From positions 640,733-704,732 of the forward strand of contig CANNCZ010000002.1 of the NCBI GenBank assembly GCA_947503275.1: DNA of 64,000 bases, read 5' to 3'. Source of the stretch: an uncultured Erythrobacter sp. (lineage in GTDB: Bacteria; Pseudomonadota; Alphaproteobacteria; Sphingomonadales; Sphingomonadaceae). Below the pieces are notes generated by a model that did not search any database, was not told where the DNA came from, and saw nothing but the letters and a program-made list of their open reading frames with translations. A program made the translations under genes and the position numbers. Numbering within the stretch: the first letter of the stretch is position 1; every line of letters begins with the position of its first letter. Positions 9,091 to 18,700 of the stretch are shown here, in pieces.

Positions 9091-10305
9091 ATGAACGTCC
9101 ATGAATATCAGGCCAAGGAATTGCTCAAGGAACACGGCCTCGCCATTCCCGCAGGCCACGCCGCATTGACCGTCGAAGAGGCGGTTGCGGCAGCTAAGCA
9201 GCTTCCCGGACCGCTCTATGTCGTCAAGGCGCAAATCCACGCTGGCGGACGCGGCAAAGGCAAATTCAAAGAGCTGCCGGAGGATGCCAAAGGCGGTGTG
9301 CGGCTTGCGAAAAGCATCGACGATGTCGAAGCTGATGCGAAAGACATGCTGGGTAACACTCTAGTGACGATCCAGACCGGTGCCGAGGGCAAGCAGGTCA
9401 ATCGTCTCTATGTGACCGATGGCGTGGATATCGAAAGCGAATATTACCTCGCCATGCTGGTCGACCGGGCATCGGGTCAGGTCGCCATGGTCGCCTCAAC
9501 AGAAGGCGGGATGGATATCGAGGACGTGGCGCACAACACGCCAGAGCTGATCACCACGATCACGATTGATCCAGCGCAAGGCTTTATGCCGCATCATGGC
9601 CGCGCGGTGGCCTTTGCGCTGAGCCTGTCGGGCGGTTTGAATAAAAAGTGTCAGAAACTGGCGGCGCAACTCTATGCCGCGTTCATGTCGAGCGATTGCG
9701 AAATGCTCGAAATTAACCCGCTGGTTGAGACTAAGCCAGACGCGGACGGCAATGCCGACCTGTTGGTGTTGGATACCAAGATGAGTTTCGACGGCAACGC
9801 CCTCTATCGTCATCCCGCAATCGAAGCGATGCGCGACGAGACCGAGGAAGACCCAGCCGAAGTGGAAGCGAGCGAATATGACCTCGCTTACATTAAGCTC
9901 GACGGCAATATTGGCTGCATGGTGAACGGCGCTGGCCTTGCTATGGCAACGATGGACATCATCAAGCTGAACGGTGCGTTCCCAGCCAACTTCCTCGACG
10001 TAGGCGGCGGCGCGACCACGGAAAAAGTGACCGCGGCGTTCAAGATCATCCTGAAAGACCCTGCGGTTGAGGGTATTCTCGTCAACATTTTCGGCGGGAT
10101 CATGAAATGCGACATTATCGCAGACGGCATCGTTCAGGCGGCGAAGGAAGTGAACCTTTCTGTGCCTCTGGTCGTGCGCCTTGAAGGCACCAATGTTGCA
10201 GCGGGTAAGGAAATCCTCGCCAATTCAGGTTTGCCGATTGTGGCTGCCGATGATTTGGGTGATGCGGCGAAGAAGATTGTCGCCGAGGTTAAACAGGCGG
10301 CATAA
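9091..10305 (+). CDS. sucC: Succinyl-CoA synthetase (ADP-forming) beta subunit
   Basis: This 404-residue protein is the ATP-grasp subunit of the TCA-cycle enzyme that converts succinyl-CoA to succinate with ATP formation. Visible features are the N-terminal [27 protein letters not shown] (nucleotide loop), LEINPLV (metal site) and the C-terminal CoA-ligase-type domain with [10 protein letters not shown] and EGTNV. The start is preceded by AAAAAGGGATAA. The partner sucD is not downstream; a convergent gene follows within 10 bases, so the alpha subunit must be encoded elsewhere. Confidence 0.96.
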   Translation: MNVHEYQAKELLKEHGLAIPAGHAALTVEEAVAAAKQLPGPLYVVKAQIHAGGRGKGKFKELPEDAKGGVRLAKSIDDVEADAKDMLGNTLVTIQTGAEGKQVNRLYVTDGVDIESEYYLAMLVDRASGQVAMVASTEGGMDIEDVAHNTPELITTITIDPAQGFMPHHGRAVAFALSLSGGLNKKCQKLAAQLYAAFMSSDCEMLEINPLVETKPDADGNADLLVLDTKMSFDGNALYRHPAIEAMRDETEEDPAEVEASEYDLAYIKLDGNIGCMVNGAGLAMATMDIIKLNGAFPANFLDVGGGATTEKVTAAFKIILKDPAVEGILVNIFGGIMKCDIIADGIVQAAKEVNLSVPLVVRLEGTNVAAGKEILANSGLPIVAADDLGDAAKKIVAEVKQAA

Positions 10306-10306
10306 T

Positions 10307-10325
10307 CGCTCGACCTATTCGAGCG
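10307..10325. terminator. Hairpin between convergent sucC and DUF6265 gene
   Basis: A perfect 7-bp inverted repeat, CGCTCGA at 10307-10313 and TCGAGCG at 10319-10325, surrounds a 5-base loop. It lies between, and partly inside, the stop regions of two convergent genes. There is no T-run on either strand. It may act as a bidirectional 3'-end hairpin or a factor-assisted terminator. Confidence 0.35.
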
Positions 10326-10827
10326 CCTCAAACCGAAACACCGACTCCTCACCTGACTGCATGCGCACCGCTGCGACAAGCCCTTGGCCGGGCTTGCTCG
10401 CATCGGCGCAGCGCAGGGTCAGCGCATTGAAATAGGCTGCACACGGTTCAATCGCGACAAGGCGAAAATTGAGCATGTCGTCCTTCTCCTCCCACCCGGT
10501 GAAGTCGGCGTTGAAATGCTTCACCTTCAGCGTAAGCGAGCCGCCTTCTTGCGTCAGATACATATGCTCTGAAAACATGATGGTGCCATCGGCATTCATC
10601 TGCACGAATGTGCCAACCATTGTCGGTCCCGTTGGGGGAAGCCAGCTCTCCATTGCTGGCTCATCACCAATGCCATTGCCCACCCACTGCCCGGCCAGCC
10701 AATCCAGTTCAGCCAGAGTTGCAGGGGGCGATGAGAATCCCTCTTCACCGATGCGAGTCTCCTGGGCAGAAGCGGATGCCGCCGCCAAGAACGCCAACAC
10801 AGCCGTTATGTGTGAAAAATAGTGCAT
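10315..10827 (-). CDS. Exported DUF6265-family protein
   Basis: This 170-residue protein has an N-terminal signal peptide cleaved near ASA-QET. The remainder resembles the DUF6265 family: LDWLAGQWVG, ESWLPPTGPTMVGTF, EHMYL, and a C-terminal strand-rich portion. Such proteins are predicted lipocalin-like beta-barrels of unknown function. The ATG has GGAGCG about 6 bases upstream. It is divergent from etfBA and convergent with sucC. The biochemical role is unknown. Confidence 0.7.
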   Translation of the reverse strand: MHYFSHITAVLAFLAAASASAQETRIGEEGFSSPPATLAELDWLAGQWVGNGIGDEPAMESWLPPTGPTMVGTFVQMNADGTIMFSEHMYLTQEGGSLTLKVKHFNADFTGWEEKDDMLNFRLVAIEPCAAYFNALTLRCADASKPGQGLVAAVRMQSGEESVFRFEALE

Positions 10828-10937
10828 TATGGCGCTCCTCGACTTGCACTAAAGATGATGGACGAGGGCCGCGGTTGTTGGCAAGGCGGAACCCGCAATA
10901 CAGACACGCATTGGTTCAACGAGCGGGCGCGCCTAAC

Positions 10938-10966
10938 TTGACGTTTACGTAAACGCGAGCTAGAGC
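10938..10966 (+). promoter_or_regulatory. Candidate etfBA promoter with palindromic operator
   Basis: A perfect 14-bp palindrome, CGTTTACGTAAACG, lies at 10942-10955, beginning inside a -35-like TTGACG at 10938-10943. A weak -10-like TAGAGC follows at 10961-10966 (17-base spacing). The palindrome therefore sits between the -35 and -10, the geometry typical of MerR-family activators. From recall, the motif resembles that described for LiuR, a MerR-family regulator of branched-chain amino acid and acyl-CoA oxidation genes whose regulon can include etfBA. The regulator assignment is inference. Confidence 0.5.
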
Positions 10967-11011
10967 CCGGCATGAGCAGACGCTAAGAATATTCGACAGG
11001 AAGGAAACTCC

Positions 11012-11758
11012 ATGAAAATCCTCGTCCCCGTAAAACGGGTGATCGACTACAACGTTAAACCGCGGGTCAAAGCCGACGGCACTGGCGTTGATCTTGCGAA
11101 CGTTAAAATGAGTATGAACCCATTTGACGAAATCGCTGTCGAAGAAGCGATTCGGATCAAAGAAGCGGGCAAAGCCGAAGAAATCATCGCGGTATCCGTA
11201 GGCCCTGCCAAAGCGCAGGAAACGCTGCGCACTGCTCTTGCCATGGGCGCAGATCGCGCAATTCTGGTCGAAACTGACGAAGAAGTTGAGCCGCTCGCCG
11301 TTGCGAAGATCCTCAAAGCGATTGCGGATGAAGAACAGCCCGGCCTCGTGCTGCTCGGCAAACAGTCGATCTCGGACGATTCCAACCAAACCGGCCAGAT
11401 GCTCGCCGCATTGATGGGCCGTCCGCAGGGCACGTTTGCCAATACGGTCGAAGTCGATGGCGACAGCGTTGCCGTGAAGCGCGAAATCGATGGCGGATTG
11501 GAAACGGTCAAATTGACCCTGCCAGCCATCGTCACAACCGATTTGCGCCTGAATGAGCCGCGCTACGCTTCGCTGCCCAACATTATGAAGGCGAAGAAAA
11601 AGCCGCTCGATGCCAAATCGCCCGCCGATTACGGTATCGATATCACGCCGCGCCTGACCACGACCAGTGTCGCAGAACCGCCCGTCCGTCAGGCCGGTGA
11701 AAAGGTCGAAGACGTTGCCGCATTGGTTGAAAAGATCAAAGCCCTCGGCATCGCGTAA
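11012..11758 (+). CDS. etfB: Electron transfer flavoprotein beta subunit
   Basis: This 248-residue ETF small subunit begins [14 protein letters not shown] and contains [13 protein letters not shown], the AMP-binding region, and the [12 protein letters not shown] recognition segment that contacts acyl-CoA dehydrogenases. ETF collects electrons from several dehydrogenases and passes them to ETF-ubiquinone oxidoreductase. GGAAGGAAA lies just upstream of the start. etfA follows after 33 bases, and the pair ends at a strong terminator. A palindromic operator lies upstream. Confidence 0.96.
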   Translation: MKILVPVKRVIDYNVKPRVKADGTGVDLANVKMSMNPFDEIAVEEAIRIKEAGKAEEIIAVSVGPAKAQETLRTALAMGADRAILVETDEEVEPLAVAKILKAIADEEQPGLVLLGKQSISDDSNQTGQMLAALMGRPQGTFANTVEVDGDSVAVKREIDGGLETVKLTLPAIVTTDLRLNEPRYASLPNIMKAKKKPLDAKSPADYGIDITPRLTTTSVAEPPVRQAGEKVEDVAALVEKIKALGIA

Positions 11759-11791
11759 GCGACGGCACGAGCAGGAAAGGAAAGCAAAGAC

Positions 11792-12727
11792 ATGAACACT
11801 CTGGTTCTCGTCGAACACGACAATTCATCGGTCAATGATGCGACCCTCGCCGTGGTCACTGCCGCAAGCAAGCTGGGCGAAGTTCACGCACTGGTCGCAG
11901 GCCACAATTGCGGCTCTGTTGCCGAAGCTGCTGCAAAAATCGCTGGCGTTGCCAAGGTTCTGAAAGCGGACGATGCGGCCTATGGCGATTTCCTCGCTGA
12001 AAACGTCGCGCCGCTCGCGGCCGGTTTGATGGAAGACTATGATGCATTCCTCGCGCCTGCCACAACATCGGGCAAGAACATCGCACCGCGCGTTGCGGCG
12101 CATTTGGACGTGATGCAAATCTCCGACATTCTTTCAGTCGAAGGGGGCAAGACCTTCACCCGTCCGATCTATGCCGGCAACGCGATTGCGACCGTCGAAT
12201 CCTCCGACCCCAAACTGGTGATCACCGTTCGCGGCACCGCGTTTGACAAGGCAGCAACTGAAGGCGGCTCAGCTACAATCGAAGACACCAGCGGAGCAGG
12301 CGATGCTGGCATTTCCAGCTTTGTCAGCCGCGAAGTTGCCGATGGCGGCGATCGCCCTGAACTCGCAAGCGCTAAGATCATCGTGTCTGGCGGACGGGCA
12401 TTGAAAGACAGCGAAACCTTCGCGCAAGTCATCAACCCACTGGCCGACAAACTCGGCGCAGCCATCGGCGCGTCACGTGCGGCGGTTGACGCGGGCTATG
12501 TCCCCAACGACTACCAAGTCGGCCAAACCGGCAAAATCGTAGCACCCGACGTCTATATCGCCATCGGTATCTCCGGTGCGATCCAGCATTTGGCGGGCAT
12601 GAAGGATTCCAAAGTCATCATCGCCATCAACAAAGATGAAGACGCACCGATCTTTCAAGTTGCCGACATCGGCCTCGTCGCGGACCTCTATAATGCGGTG
12701 CCTGAATTGACCGGCGCGCTTGGTTAA
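11792..12727 (+). CDS. etfA: Electron transfer flavoprotein alpha subunit
   Basis: This 311-residue FAD-binding ETF subunit has an N-terminal domain of roughly 190 residues. The conserved C-terminal FAD domain shows [10 protein letters not shown] (near residue 200), [21 protein letters not shown] and [18 protein letters not shown]. The start is preceded by AGGAAAGGAAAG. It forms the heterodimer with EtfB from the adjacent gene. A 14-bp terminator stem follows 36 bases after the stop. Confidence 0.96.
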   Translation: MNTLVLVEHDNSSVNDATLAVVTAASKLGEVHALVAGHNCGSVAEAAAKIAGVAKVLKADDAAYGDFLAENVAPLAAGLMEDYDAFLAPATTSGKNIAPRVAAHLDVMQISDILSVEGGKTFTRPIYAGNAIATVESSDPKLVITVRGTAFDKAATEGGSATIEDTSGAGDAGISSFVSREVADGGDRPELASAKIIVSGGRALKDSETFAQVINPLADKLGAAIGASRAAVDAGYVPNDYQVGQTGKIVAPDVYIAIGISGAIQHLAGMKDSKVIIAINKDEDAPIFQVADIGLVADLYNAVPELTGALG

Positions 12728-12763
12728 GCCGAAGGGCCGAACCTTACGAAAATCTCAAGCTTG

Positions 12764-12809
12764 AAAGAGCCCTCCGCTGCGCTAATCTGCACGGCGGAGG
12801 GCTCTTTTA
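12764..12809 (+). terminator. Strong intrinsic terminator of etfBA
   Basis: A perfect 14-bp stem (left arm 12764-12777, right arm 12794-12807) with a 16-base loop is followed by TTTT. The right arm contains GGAGGG (12796-12801), which is also a well-placed Shine-Dalgarno sequence for the ATG at 12809 of the next gene. The terminator therefore abuts, and overlaps the translation signal of, its neighbour. Confidence 0.9.
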
Positions 12810-13735
12810 TGATGCGTGTTTTGGTTTCGATTTGTGCCGCTGTGATGGCGATATCGGCTGTGCCCGTGGGTGCCGCCACGTTGGAGTTGGAGCCAAGCTC
12901 GGAATGGCGGCTGCGCGAGTATGAAGACAAATGCCGGATGATACGCAAGTTCGGCACGGGTGAGGACGAAGTGACCCTGTGGATCGAAAAGGCGAGTGCA
13001 GGCCGGTTTGTGAATATGACGGCAATTGGGCGCCCATTTCGCAATCCTTTTGGCCAGCGCATCACGCTCTCGGTCAACCAAGAAGAACCCTTAAGACGAG
13101 GCTTTATTCGAACGACATCAAGCACGGGTCGCTCTGTGATTTCCATGTTTGGTATCTCTCTAATCTCCCTCAAGAGCCCAACCGATAGCGAAACCAGTCG
13201 ATCCGATGATGAAGAAAAGGTCGATCTGAAAGCTGGCGTTATTGAAGGTGATGCGCCCCTTTCGCCGCAAATTCTCCAGCAGAGATACGACGCGCTGAAT
13301 GCGATAGAGCTGTCGGGTGCTCTGGTTCAGAAAGTGTCGTTGGAAACTGGAGGCATCGCGGCAATGATGGCCCAGCTGCAGCAATGCGTCGACACACTCG
13401 CGCAAAGGCGATCAAATTTCGTCGCAGGGGAAGAGCCGGGTGGCCAGGGTGCTAGAACTGAAGGCGAGAGGGAGTGGGCTCAGATGATCCAAGCCAACTA
13501 TCCGCCATACTTACTGCGCGAGATGGCTCAGGGAACGGTGGGCGTTCAAGTCCAAGTTAACCGAGAAGGACGCGCGAGCTATTGCCAAGTGACAGCGTAT
13601 ACTGGCCCTGCTGGCTTAAACGATGCAGCCTGTCTGTCGATGATGCGATTTGCACGCTTTCGGCCTGCCCAGGACGAGAATGGCAGCCCGATATGGGGCA
13701 CCTATACGACGCGCATAACCTATCGTATCAATTGA
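12809..13735 (+). CDS. Exported protein with C-terminal TonB-like domain
   Basis: This 308-residue protein begins with a signal peptide (MMRVLVSICAAVMAIS, cleavage near VGA-ATL). It ends in a TonB C-terminal-like domain (about residues 225-308: YLLREMAQGTVGVQVQVN, FARFRPAQDENG, TYTTRITYRI). The N-terminal membrane anchor plus proline-rich linker of a true TonB is absent, and no exbB/exbD lies nearby. It is more likely a periplasmic protein that uses the fold than the energy transducer. I chose ATG 12809 over an in-frame TTG at 12761, because the latter would translate through the etfA terminator; ATG 12812 is also possible. Confidence 0.72.
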   Translation: MMRVLVSICAAVMAISAVPVGAATLELEPSSEWRLREYEDKCRMIRKFGTGEDEVTLWIEKASAGRFVNMTAIGRPFRNPFGQRITLSVNQEEPLRRGFIRTTSSTGRSVISMFGISLISLKSPTDSETSRSDDEEKVDLKAGVIEGDAPLSPQILQQRYDALNAIELSGALVQKVSLETGGIAAMMAQLQQCVDTLAQRRSNFVAGEEPGGQGARTEGEREWAQMIQANYPPYLLREMAQGTVGVQVQVNREGRASYCQVTAYTGPAGLNDAACLSMMRFARFRPAQDENGSPIWGTYTTRITYRIN

Positions 13736-13786
13736 GGTCTGCCCGCCAAAAAATGTCCCGTTTCATTGCCCCGGTTTGAGCAGCCA

Positions 13787-14308
13787 TCACTGACCCAATG
13801 GATCAGCGATTGGCCTCTCCAGTTCGCTCTCTGAACGGCTAAGCGCTTGCGAGCGGCGTTCACCGGTTTGGCCGGGCAGTGGCTTCTCACGGTCTTTGCC
13901 GACCTCAGACATACCATCACTCGCCAGACGAGCTGCGCTGCGGGTCGCGTCTTCGATGTTGCCCGCGATCATAGCGGCGGCGCACAGGCTGCATTCCTTT
14001 TGCATCTTATGCGAGCGTTCCTGCGCGACCACTCGCGACAACAGCATGAAGAGGCGGAACCGTTCTTTCGCAAAACGCATCTCATCCACGCCTGCATCGA
14101 GGATCGAGAAATACAGTTCCTCACTCGCCTTGCGATCAGAGTTTTGACCCCTCCACAAAGACCGCCCGGTTAGCACAAATGCTCCTGAACCGACCTCCAA
14201 CGTGCAGGGTTCGCTGGCCGTGACAATGGCTCCATTGATCACGACCTGCGCGCCACGTGCCAGAGCCACCGTTTGAGATTTCGAGGGGGTTGCTGTTTGC
14301 TTCATCAT
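13787..14308 (-). CDS. flbT: FlbT-like flagellin post-transcriptional regulator
   Basis: This 173-residue protein resembles FlbT in its N-terminal half: a strand-rich start (LARGAQVVINGAIVTAS, TLEVGSGAFVL), then SEELYFSILDAG and a helical segment with KERFRLFMLLSRVV. FlbT binds flagellin mRNA in Caulobacter and controls flagellin synthesis. The partner flaF and other flagellar genes are absent here. The C-terminal 45 residues are polar and probably disordered. The start is unsure: ATG 14308 or 14305 gives a FlbT-like N-terminus, while GTG 14353 would add 15 residues; no good ribosome site is seen. Confidence 0.65.
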   Translation of the reverse strand: MMKQTATPSKSQTVALARGAQVVINGAIVTASEPCTLEVGSGAFVLTGRSLWRGQNSDRKASEELYFSILDAGVDEMRFAKERFRLFMLLSRVVAQERSHKMQKECSLCAAAMIAGNIEDATRSAARLASDGMSEVGKDREKPLPGQTGERRSQALSRSESELERPIADPLGQ

Positions 14309-14377
14309 GAGGATTAAGACGGACAGTGATGCCCGAATTTTGCCCCGTATCACTACGCAAACAGCTAAGTAGTGCGA

Positions 14378-15667
14378 CTATAGGAACGTAGTGATGAAGT
14401 GCAGCAACATGCCCACCAAACCACCCACCAAAGTGCCGTTGATGCGGATGAATTGGAGGTCGCGGCCCACTGCGTTTTCAATCCGGCCAGTGATTGTTGT
14501 CGCGTCCCAGCGCTTCACCGTTTCCGAAACCAGCTTCACGATCCCGCTGCCATAACGCGTCGCAACACCCACTGCCGTGCGGCGGGCAAAGCGGTTGATC
14601 TGCTCTTGTAGGCGCTCATCCTGCTTCAACGCTTCGCCTAGATCGGCAAGGCCATTGCGCATATCACTGCCCAACTCCGTGTCCGCTTCGCGTGCGCGGC
14701 GGATCAACGAGCGCCGAATACGCTCCCACACACCCATCCACCACTCGGCAACGGCGGGGTTTTCAAGCAGGTCTCGTTTCATCTCCTCTACCCGTTCACG
14801 CGTTTCGGGGTCATGTTGCAGGTCTTGGGCGAGTTTCTGAAGACCCTCCTCAACCTTGCTGCGCAGCGGGTGGTCCGGGTCGATCAGCACTTCGGCGAGC
14901 AGCTTGTACAGGCCATCAAGGACATTGGACGAAATCGTCTTGTCGATGCCGGCCCAGCGCAGCACACCCGCAACCCGCGTGTGAATGATGTCGCGGACCG
15001 TCTCCTCATTGTCCTCCAATGTCAGACCAGCCCAACGGACAAAGCCATCAATCAGTGGCAAATGCCGCCGGTCTGTCATCGCGCTTTCGAGCATTCTTCC
15101 GGCGAGCGGTGACACATCAATCTTTTGCAATTGCCCGCCCAGCCCAGTGCGAACCTGATTGCCAAGCCTGTCGGGATCGAGCGATTCGAGCACTTCGGCG
15201 AGCATTTCCGCTGCCCCGCTGGTGATGCGAGAACGCGCGTCATTGCCGGACTTATCAGGGCTGGCGACTAGAAAATCACCCAGCGCCCGTGCGACATTCA
15301 TACTTGCCATGCGCCGCGCGACGACCGCTGGTGTGAGGAAGTTTTCCTGAAGGAATTGCGCCATCGTGTCCGCAATTCGATCCTTGTTCATCGGAATGAT
15401 CGCGGTGTGCGGGATGGGCAGGCCGAGCGGGTGGCGGAACAGTGCGGTGACGGCGAACCAGTCTGCCAGACCGCCGACCATCGCTGCCTCTGCGAAGGCG
15501 TTCACATAGCCCCAGGCCGGGTGGTCACCGACCAGACCATGGGTGGTGAAGAACAACACCGCCATCGCCGCGAGCATGCCGGTTGCGGTCCAACGCATCC
15601 GCTGCGCACGGTCAGGGCTCAACGGTGCGCCGCCGAACTTCGTGGGGATGGGTGGGGCATTCTCCAT
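14378..15667 (-). CDS. DUF445 family membrane protein
   Basis: This 429-residue protein of the DUF445 (YjiN-like) family has one hydrophobic segment near the N-terminus (about residues 28-45), the conserved AEAAMVGGLADWFAVTALFRHPLGLPIP region at about residues 60-88 with HTAIIP after it, a long helical middle, and a final hydrophobic segment at the extreme C-terminus (VGGLVGMLLHFITTF). The function is unknown; the topology suggests a large domain between two terminal membrane anchors. It lies upstream of flbT on the same strand (69-base gap). Confidence 0.85.
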   Translation of the reverse strand: MENAPPIPTKFGGAPLSPDRAQRMRWTATGMLAAMAVLFFTTHGLVGDHPAWGYVNAFAEAAMVGGLADWFAVTALFRHPLGLPIPHTAIIPMNKDRIADTMAQFLQENFLTPAVVARRMASMNVARALGDFLVASPDKSGNDARSRITSGAAEMLAEVLESLDPDRLGNQVRTGLGGQLQKIDVSPLAGRMLESAMTDRRHLPLIDGFVRWAGLTLEDNEETVRDIIHTRVAGVLRWAGIDKTISSNVLDGLYKLLAEVLIDPDHPLRSKVEEGLQKLAQDLQHDPETRERVEEMKRDLLENPAVAEWWMGVWERIRRSLIRRAREADTELGSDMRNGLADLGEALKQDERLQEQINRFARRTAVGVATRYGSGIVKLVSETVKRWDATTITGRIENAVGRDLQFIRINGTLVGGLVGMLLHFITTFL

Positions 15668-15729
15668 AGACGCGCGCCTATCTGCCTGAACTGGCGGGAC
15701 AGGTCACGCCTTGGGGCAAATCGGGAGCT

Positions 15730-18700
15730 TTATTCCGCAGGCTCGGCACCCGGAGGCAGGCGAGTTGCGGGAGTAGCAGCCGGAGCGGCAGCGGGCGCCG
15801 GATCCGGTACAGGTTCTGGCGGTACAGGGCTCCCATCATCACCCGGCTTATATGTCAGCATCCGCTCACGCAGCCACGGGCCAAGCCGCCGCTCAATCCC
15901 ATCCGCCAGACTAAAGCCGGCAGGCACGATCAACAGCGTCAGCAATGTCGATGCGATCAACCCGCCGATCACCATAGTGCCCATCGGCGCACGCCATGCT
16001 CCATCGCCTGAACCGAGTACGCCCGATAGTGCGGTTGGCACCATGCCAGCGGTCATCGCAACAGTGGTCATCACGATGGGCTGTGCACGTTTGTGCCCGG
16101 CTTCCATGATCGCTTCGAACTTTTGCGTCCCGAGCGCCATTTCCTCAATCGCAAAGTCGATGAGGAGAATGGAGTTCTTCGACACAATACCCAGCAGCAA
16201 CAGAACTCCGATATACACCGGCATACTCTGCGGTTGGCCCACCGCCCAGACGAGGAAAATTCCGCCCAAAGGCGCAAGCAGCAGCGAGGTCATATTGACC
16301 AACGGGCTCATCAAACGTTTGTAAAGCAGCACCAGCACCGCAAAGACGAGGAAGAAACCAGCGACAATCGCGATAAGCAGGCTCTCGACCAACTCGGCCT
16401 GCCACTCGGCCTCACCCACGGCATCGCGGATGACCCCTTGAGGCAGGTCTTGCAGGATTGGCAATTCATCAATCTCGGCCTGCGCCTCACCTGAGACGAC
16501 GCCCTGCGCAAGATCAGCACCGATCAGAACACGGCGGTTTTGGTTATAACGCTGAATGGCGGTTGGGCCTGAGCCAAAGCTAATCTCTGCCACGCGAGCC
16601 AGTGGGACGGTGCCGCCAAAGCGTGTTGGAACAGGAAGGTTCTCAATCGTCCGCATATCTTCTCGTGATTCTTCGGGCAATTTCACGCGAATTGGAATCT
16701 GTCGGTCCGCCAGTGAGAAACGTGCAGAATTCTGCTCAATCTCACCCAATGTCGCGATCCGGATCGTCTGGCTCAGCGCAGCCGTTGTCACACCCAACTC
16801 AGCAGCAACCGCATCGCGCGGTTTGATGATGATTTCGGGGCGGTTGAGGTCGGCGCTGATGCGCGGTGCTATCAGCTTGTCGATCCCGCGCATTTGTTCG
16901 ACCAAAATGCTAGCCGTTTGTTCAAGCAGTTCGGGATCTGATCCCGCCAGCATAATAGTCATGTCTCGACCACTGCCGAAACCACCCGATTGCGAAGCGA
17001 AGCGCACACGCGCATCCGGCAATGCCGCCAATGTCGGTGCCAGATCACGCTCAAACTCAACCGATGTTTTTTCGCGATCATCACTCAATGTGATGAATAG
17101 CGTTGCATTGCCCTCACGAACGCGTTCGAGCGCGAGCTCAACCTCAGGTTGTTCGTAAAGAATGGAAGCCACTTCATCTGCGACCCGCTCTGTGGTCTCA
17201 AGCGTGGTGCCCGGCACCATCTCAATCTCGACCCGGCTGTTGTTGCTGTCCGTCAGCGGCTGGAACTGCGCAGGAGTGACCGCAAATAGAGCCACTGTCA
17301 GGACCAAAGCGAACACGCCCAAGCCCAGCATCCAAACCCGGTGATCGAACAAGCGCGCCCAAAAACGGCGCATCATGAATTTGCACCAGGCGAAAAACCC
17401 AGTGTTCCCATCTAAAAACAGACCTGGGATCGATCCCAGCATCGCGGTTACAAACAGCCCGACGAAATACGCCATCGGTATGCCTACCAACAGGGCAACA
17501 GATCCGAACAATCCGCCCAGAACTCCGGCGCCCTCTGCCATGATCATGTTAGCGGTGATGAAATAGGCGGCCCCAATCGCGAACGCCGCACACAGCACGA
17601 AGTACCAAGGCTTAGACGCGACCTGCTCGTAGCCCGCGCGCATCGTCTTGGCTTTATCCTGCTGCAACGTCCAGCGGAGGATGCCGATATATCGGTCCAT
17701 GATCGGCCCCTCGCCGTGGGCGGCGTGGCCCTGTGCGCGCAGGAAATAGGCTGCGAGCATCGGCGTTATCATCCGAGCGACCGCAAGGCTCATCAAAACC
17801 GCAATCACCACCGTGATCCCAAAGTTTTTGAAGAACTGACCCGAAATACCCGGCATCAATCCCACTGGCAGGAACACTGCGACAATACAGAAACTGGTCG
17901 CAACCACTGGCAAGCCGATCTCATCAGCTGCATCAATACTGGCCTGATAGGCGGTTTTGCCCATGCGCATATGGCGCACAATGTTCTCAATCTCGACAAT
18001 CGCATCGTCGACCAAAACCCCTGCGACCAGCGCCAAGGCAAGCAGCGACAATTGATTGAGGTTGAAGCCCAGCAAATCCATGAACCAGAAGGTCGGGATC
18101 GCCGACAAAGGTATCGCAACCGACGAAATCAACGTCGCGCGCCAATCGCGCAGGAAGAAGAACACCACGATCACGGCCAGCACTGCGCCTTCGATCATGG
18201 CGGCCATTGAGCTGGTGTATTGCTCCTCGGTGTATTGAACGGTGTTGAACAGCGGGATGAAGCGGATACCGGGATTCTCGGCCTCAATCGCTTCGATTTC
18301 CTCCAGCGCCTGCTCAAAGACGGTAAGGTCAGAAGCGCCTTTCGCGCGGCTCATGGCGAAGTTCACAACTTCTTGATCGCGCACTTTGCTAATCGATGTG
18401 CGTTCCGAAAACCCATCGCGAACGGTGGCGATATCAGTCAGCCGGATCGTGCGACCATCGCCAAGTTGGATCTGGCGCTGAGCCAGTTCAAACGCTGTTT
18501 GGGAATTACCCAGCACTCGGACCGATTGGCGGGTGCCGCCAATCTCTGTCGCACCGCCCGCCGCATCGATATTCGACTGGCGCAGCACATTGTTAATCTG
18601 GCTCGCTGTTACCCCAATCGCCTGCATCCGGGGCAGGTCCAGCACGACCTCAATCTCTCGATCCACACCTGCGAACCGATCAACTTCCGCCATGCCTTCG

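Noticed and set aside
10916-11818. 300-codon minus-strand frame opposite etfB
   Set aside because: A shadow of etfB; Phe- and Asp-rich composition without domains, and it crosses the etf promoter region.
12761-12808. In-frame TTG extension of the TonB-domain protein
   Set aside because: It would translate the terminator hairpin and place non-signal residues before a clear signal peptide.
14350-14394. Inverted CACTACG/CGTAGTG pair near the DUF445 stop
   Set aside because: The arms are short, far apart and lack a T-run; not convincing as terminator or operator.
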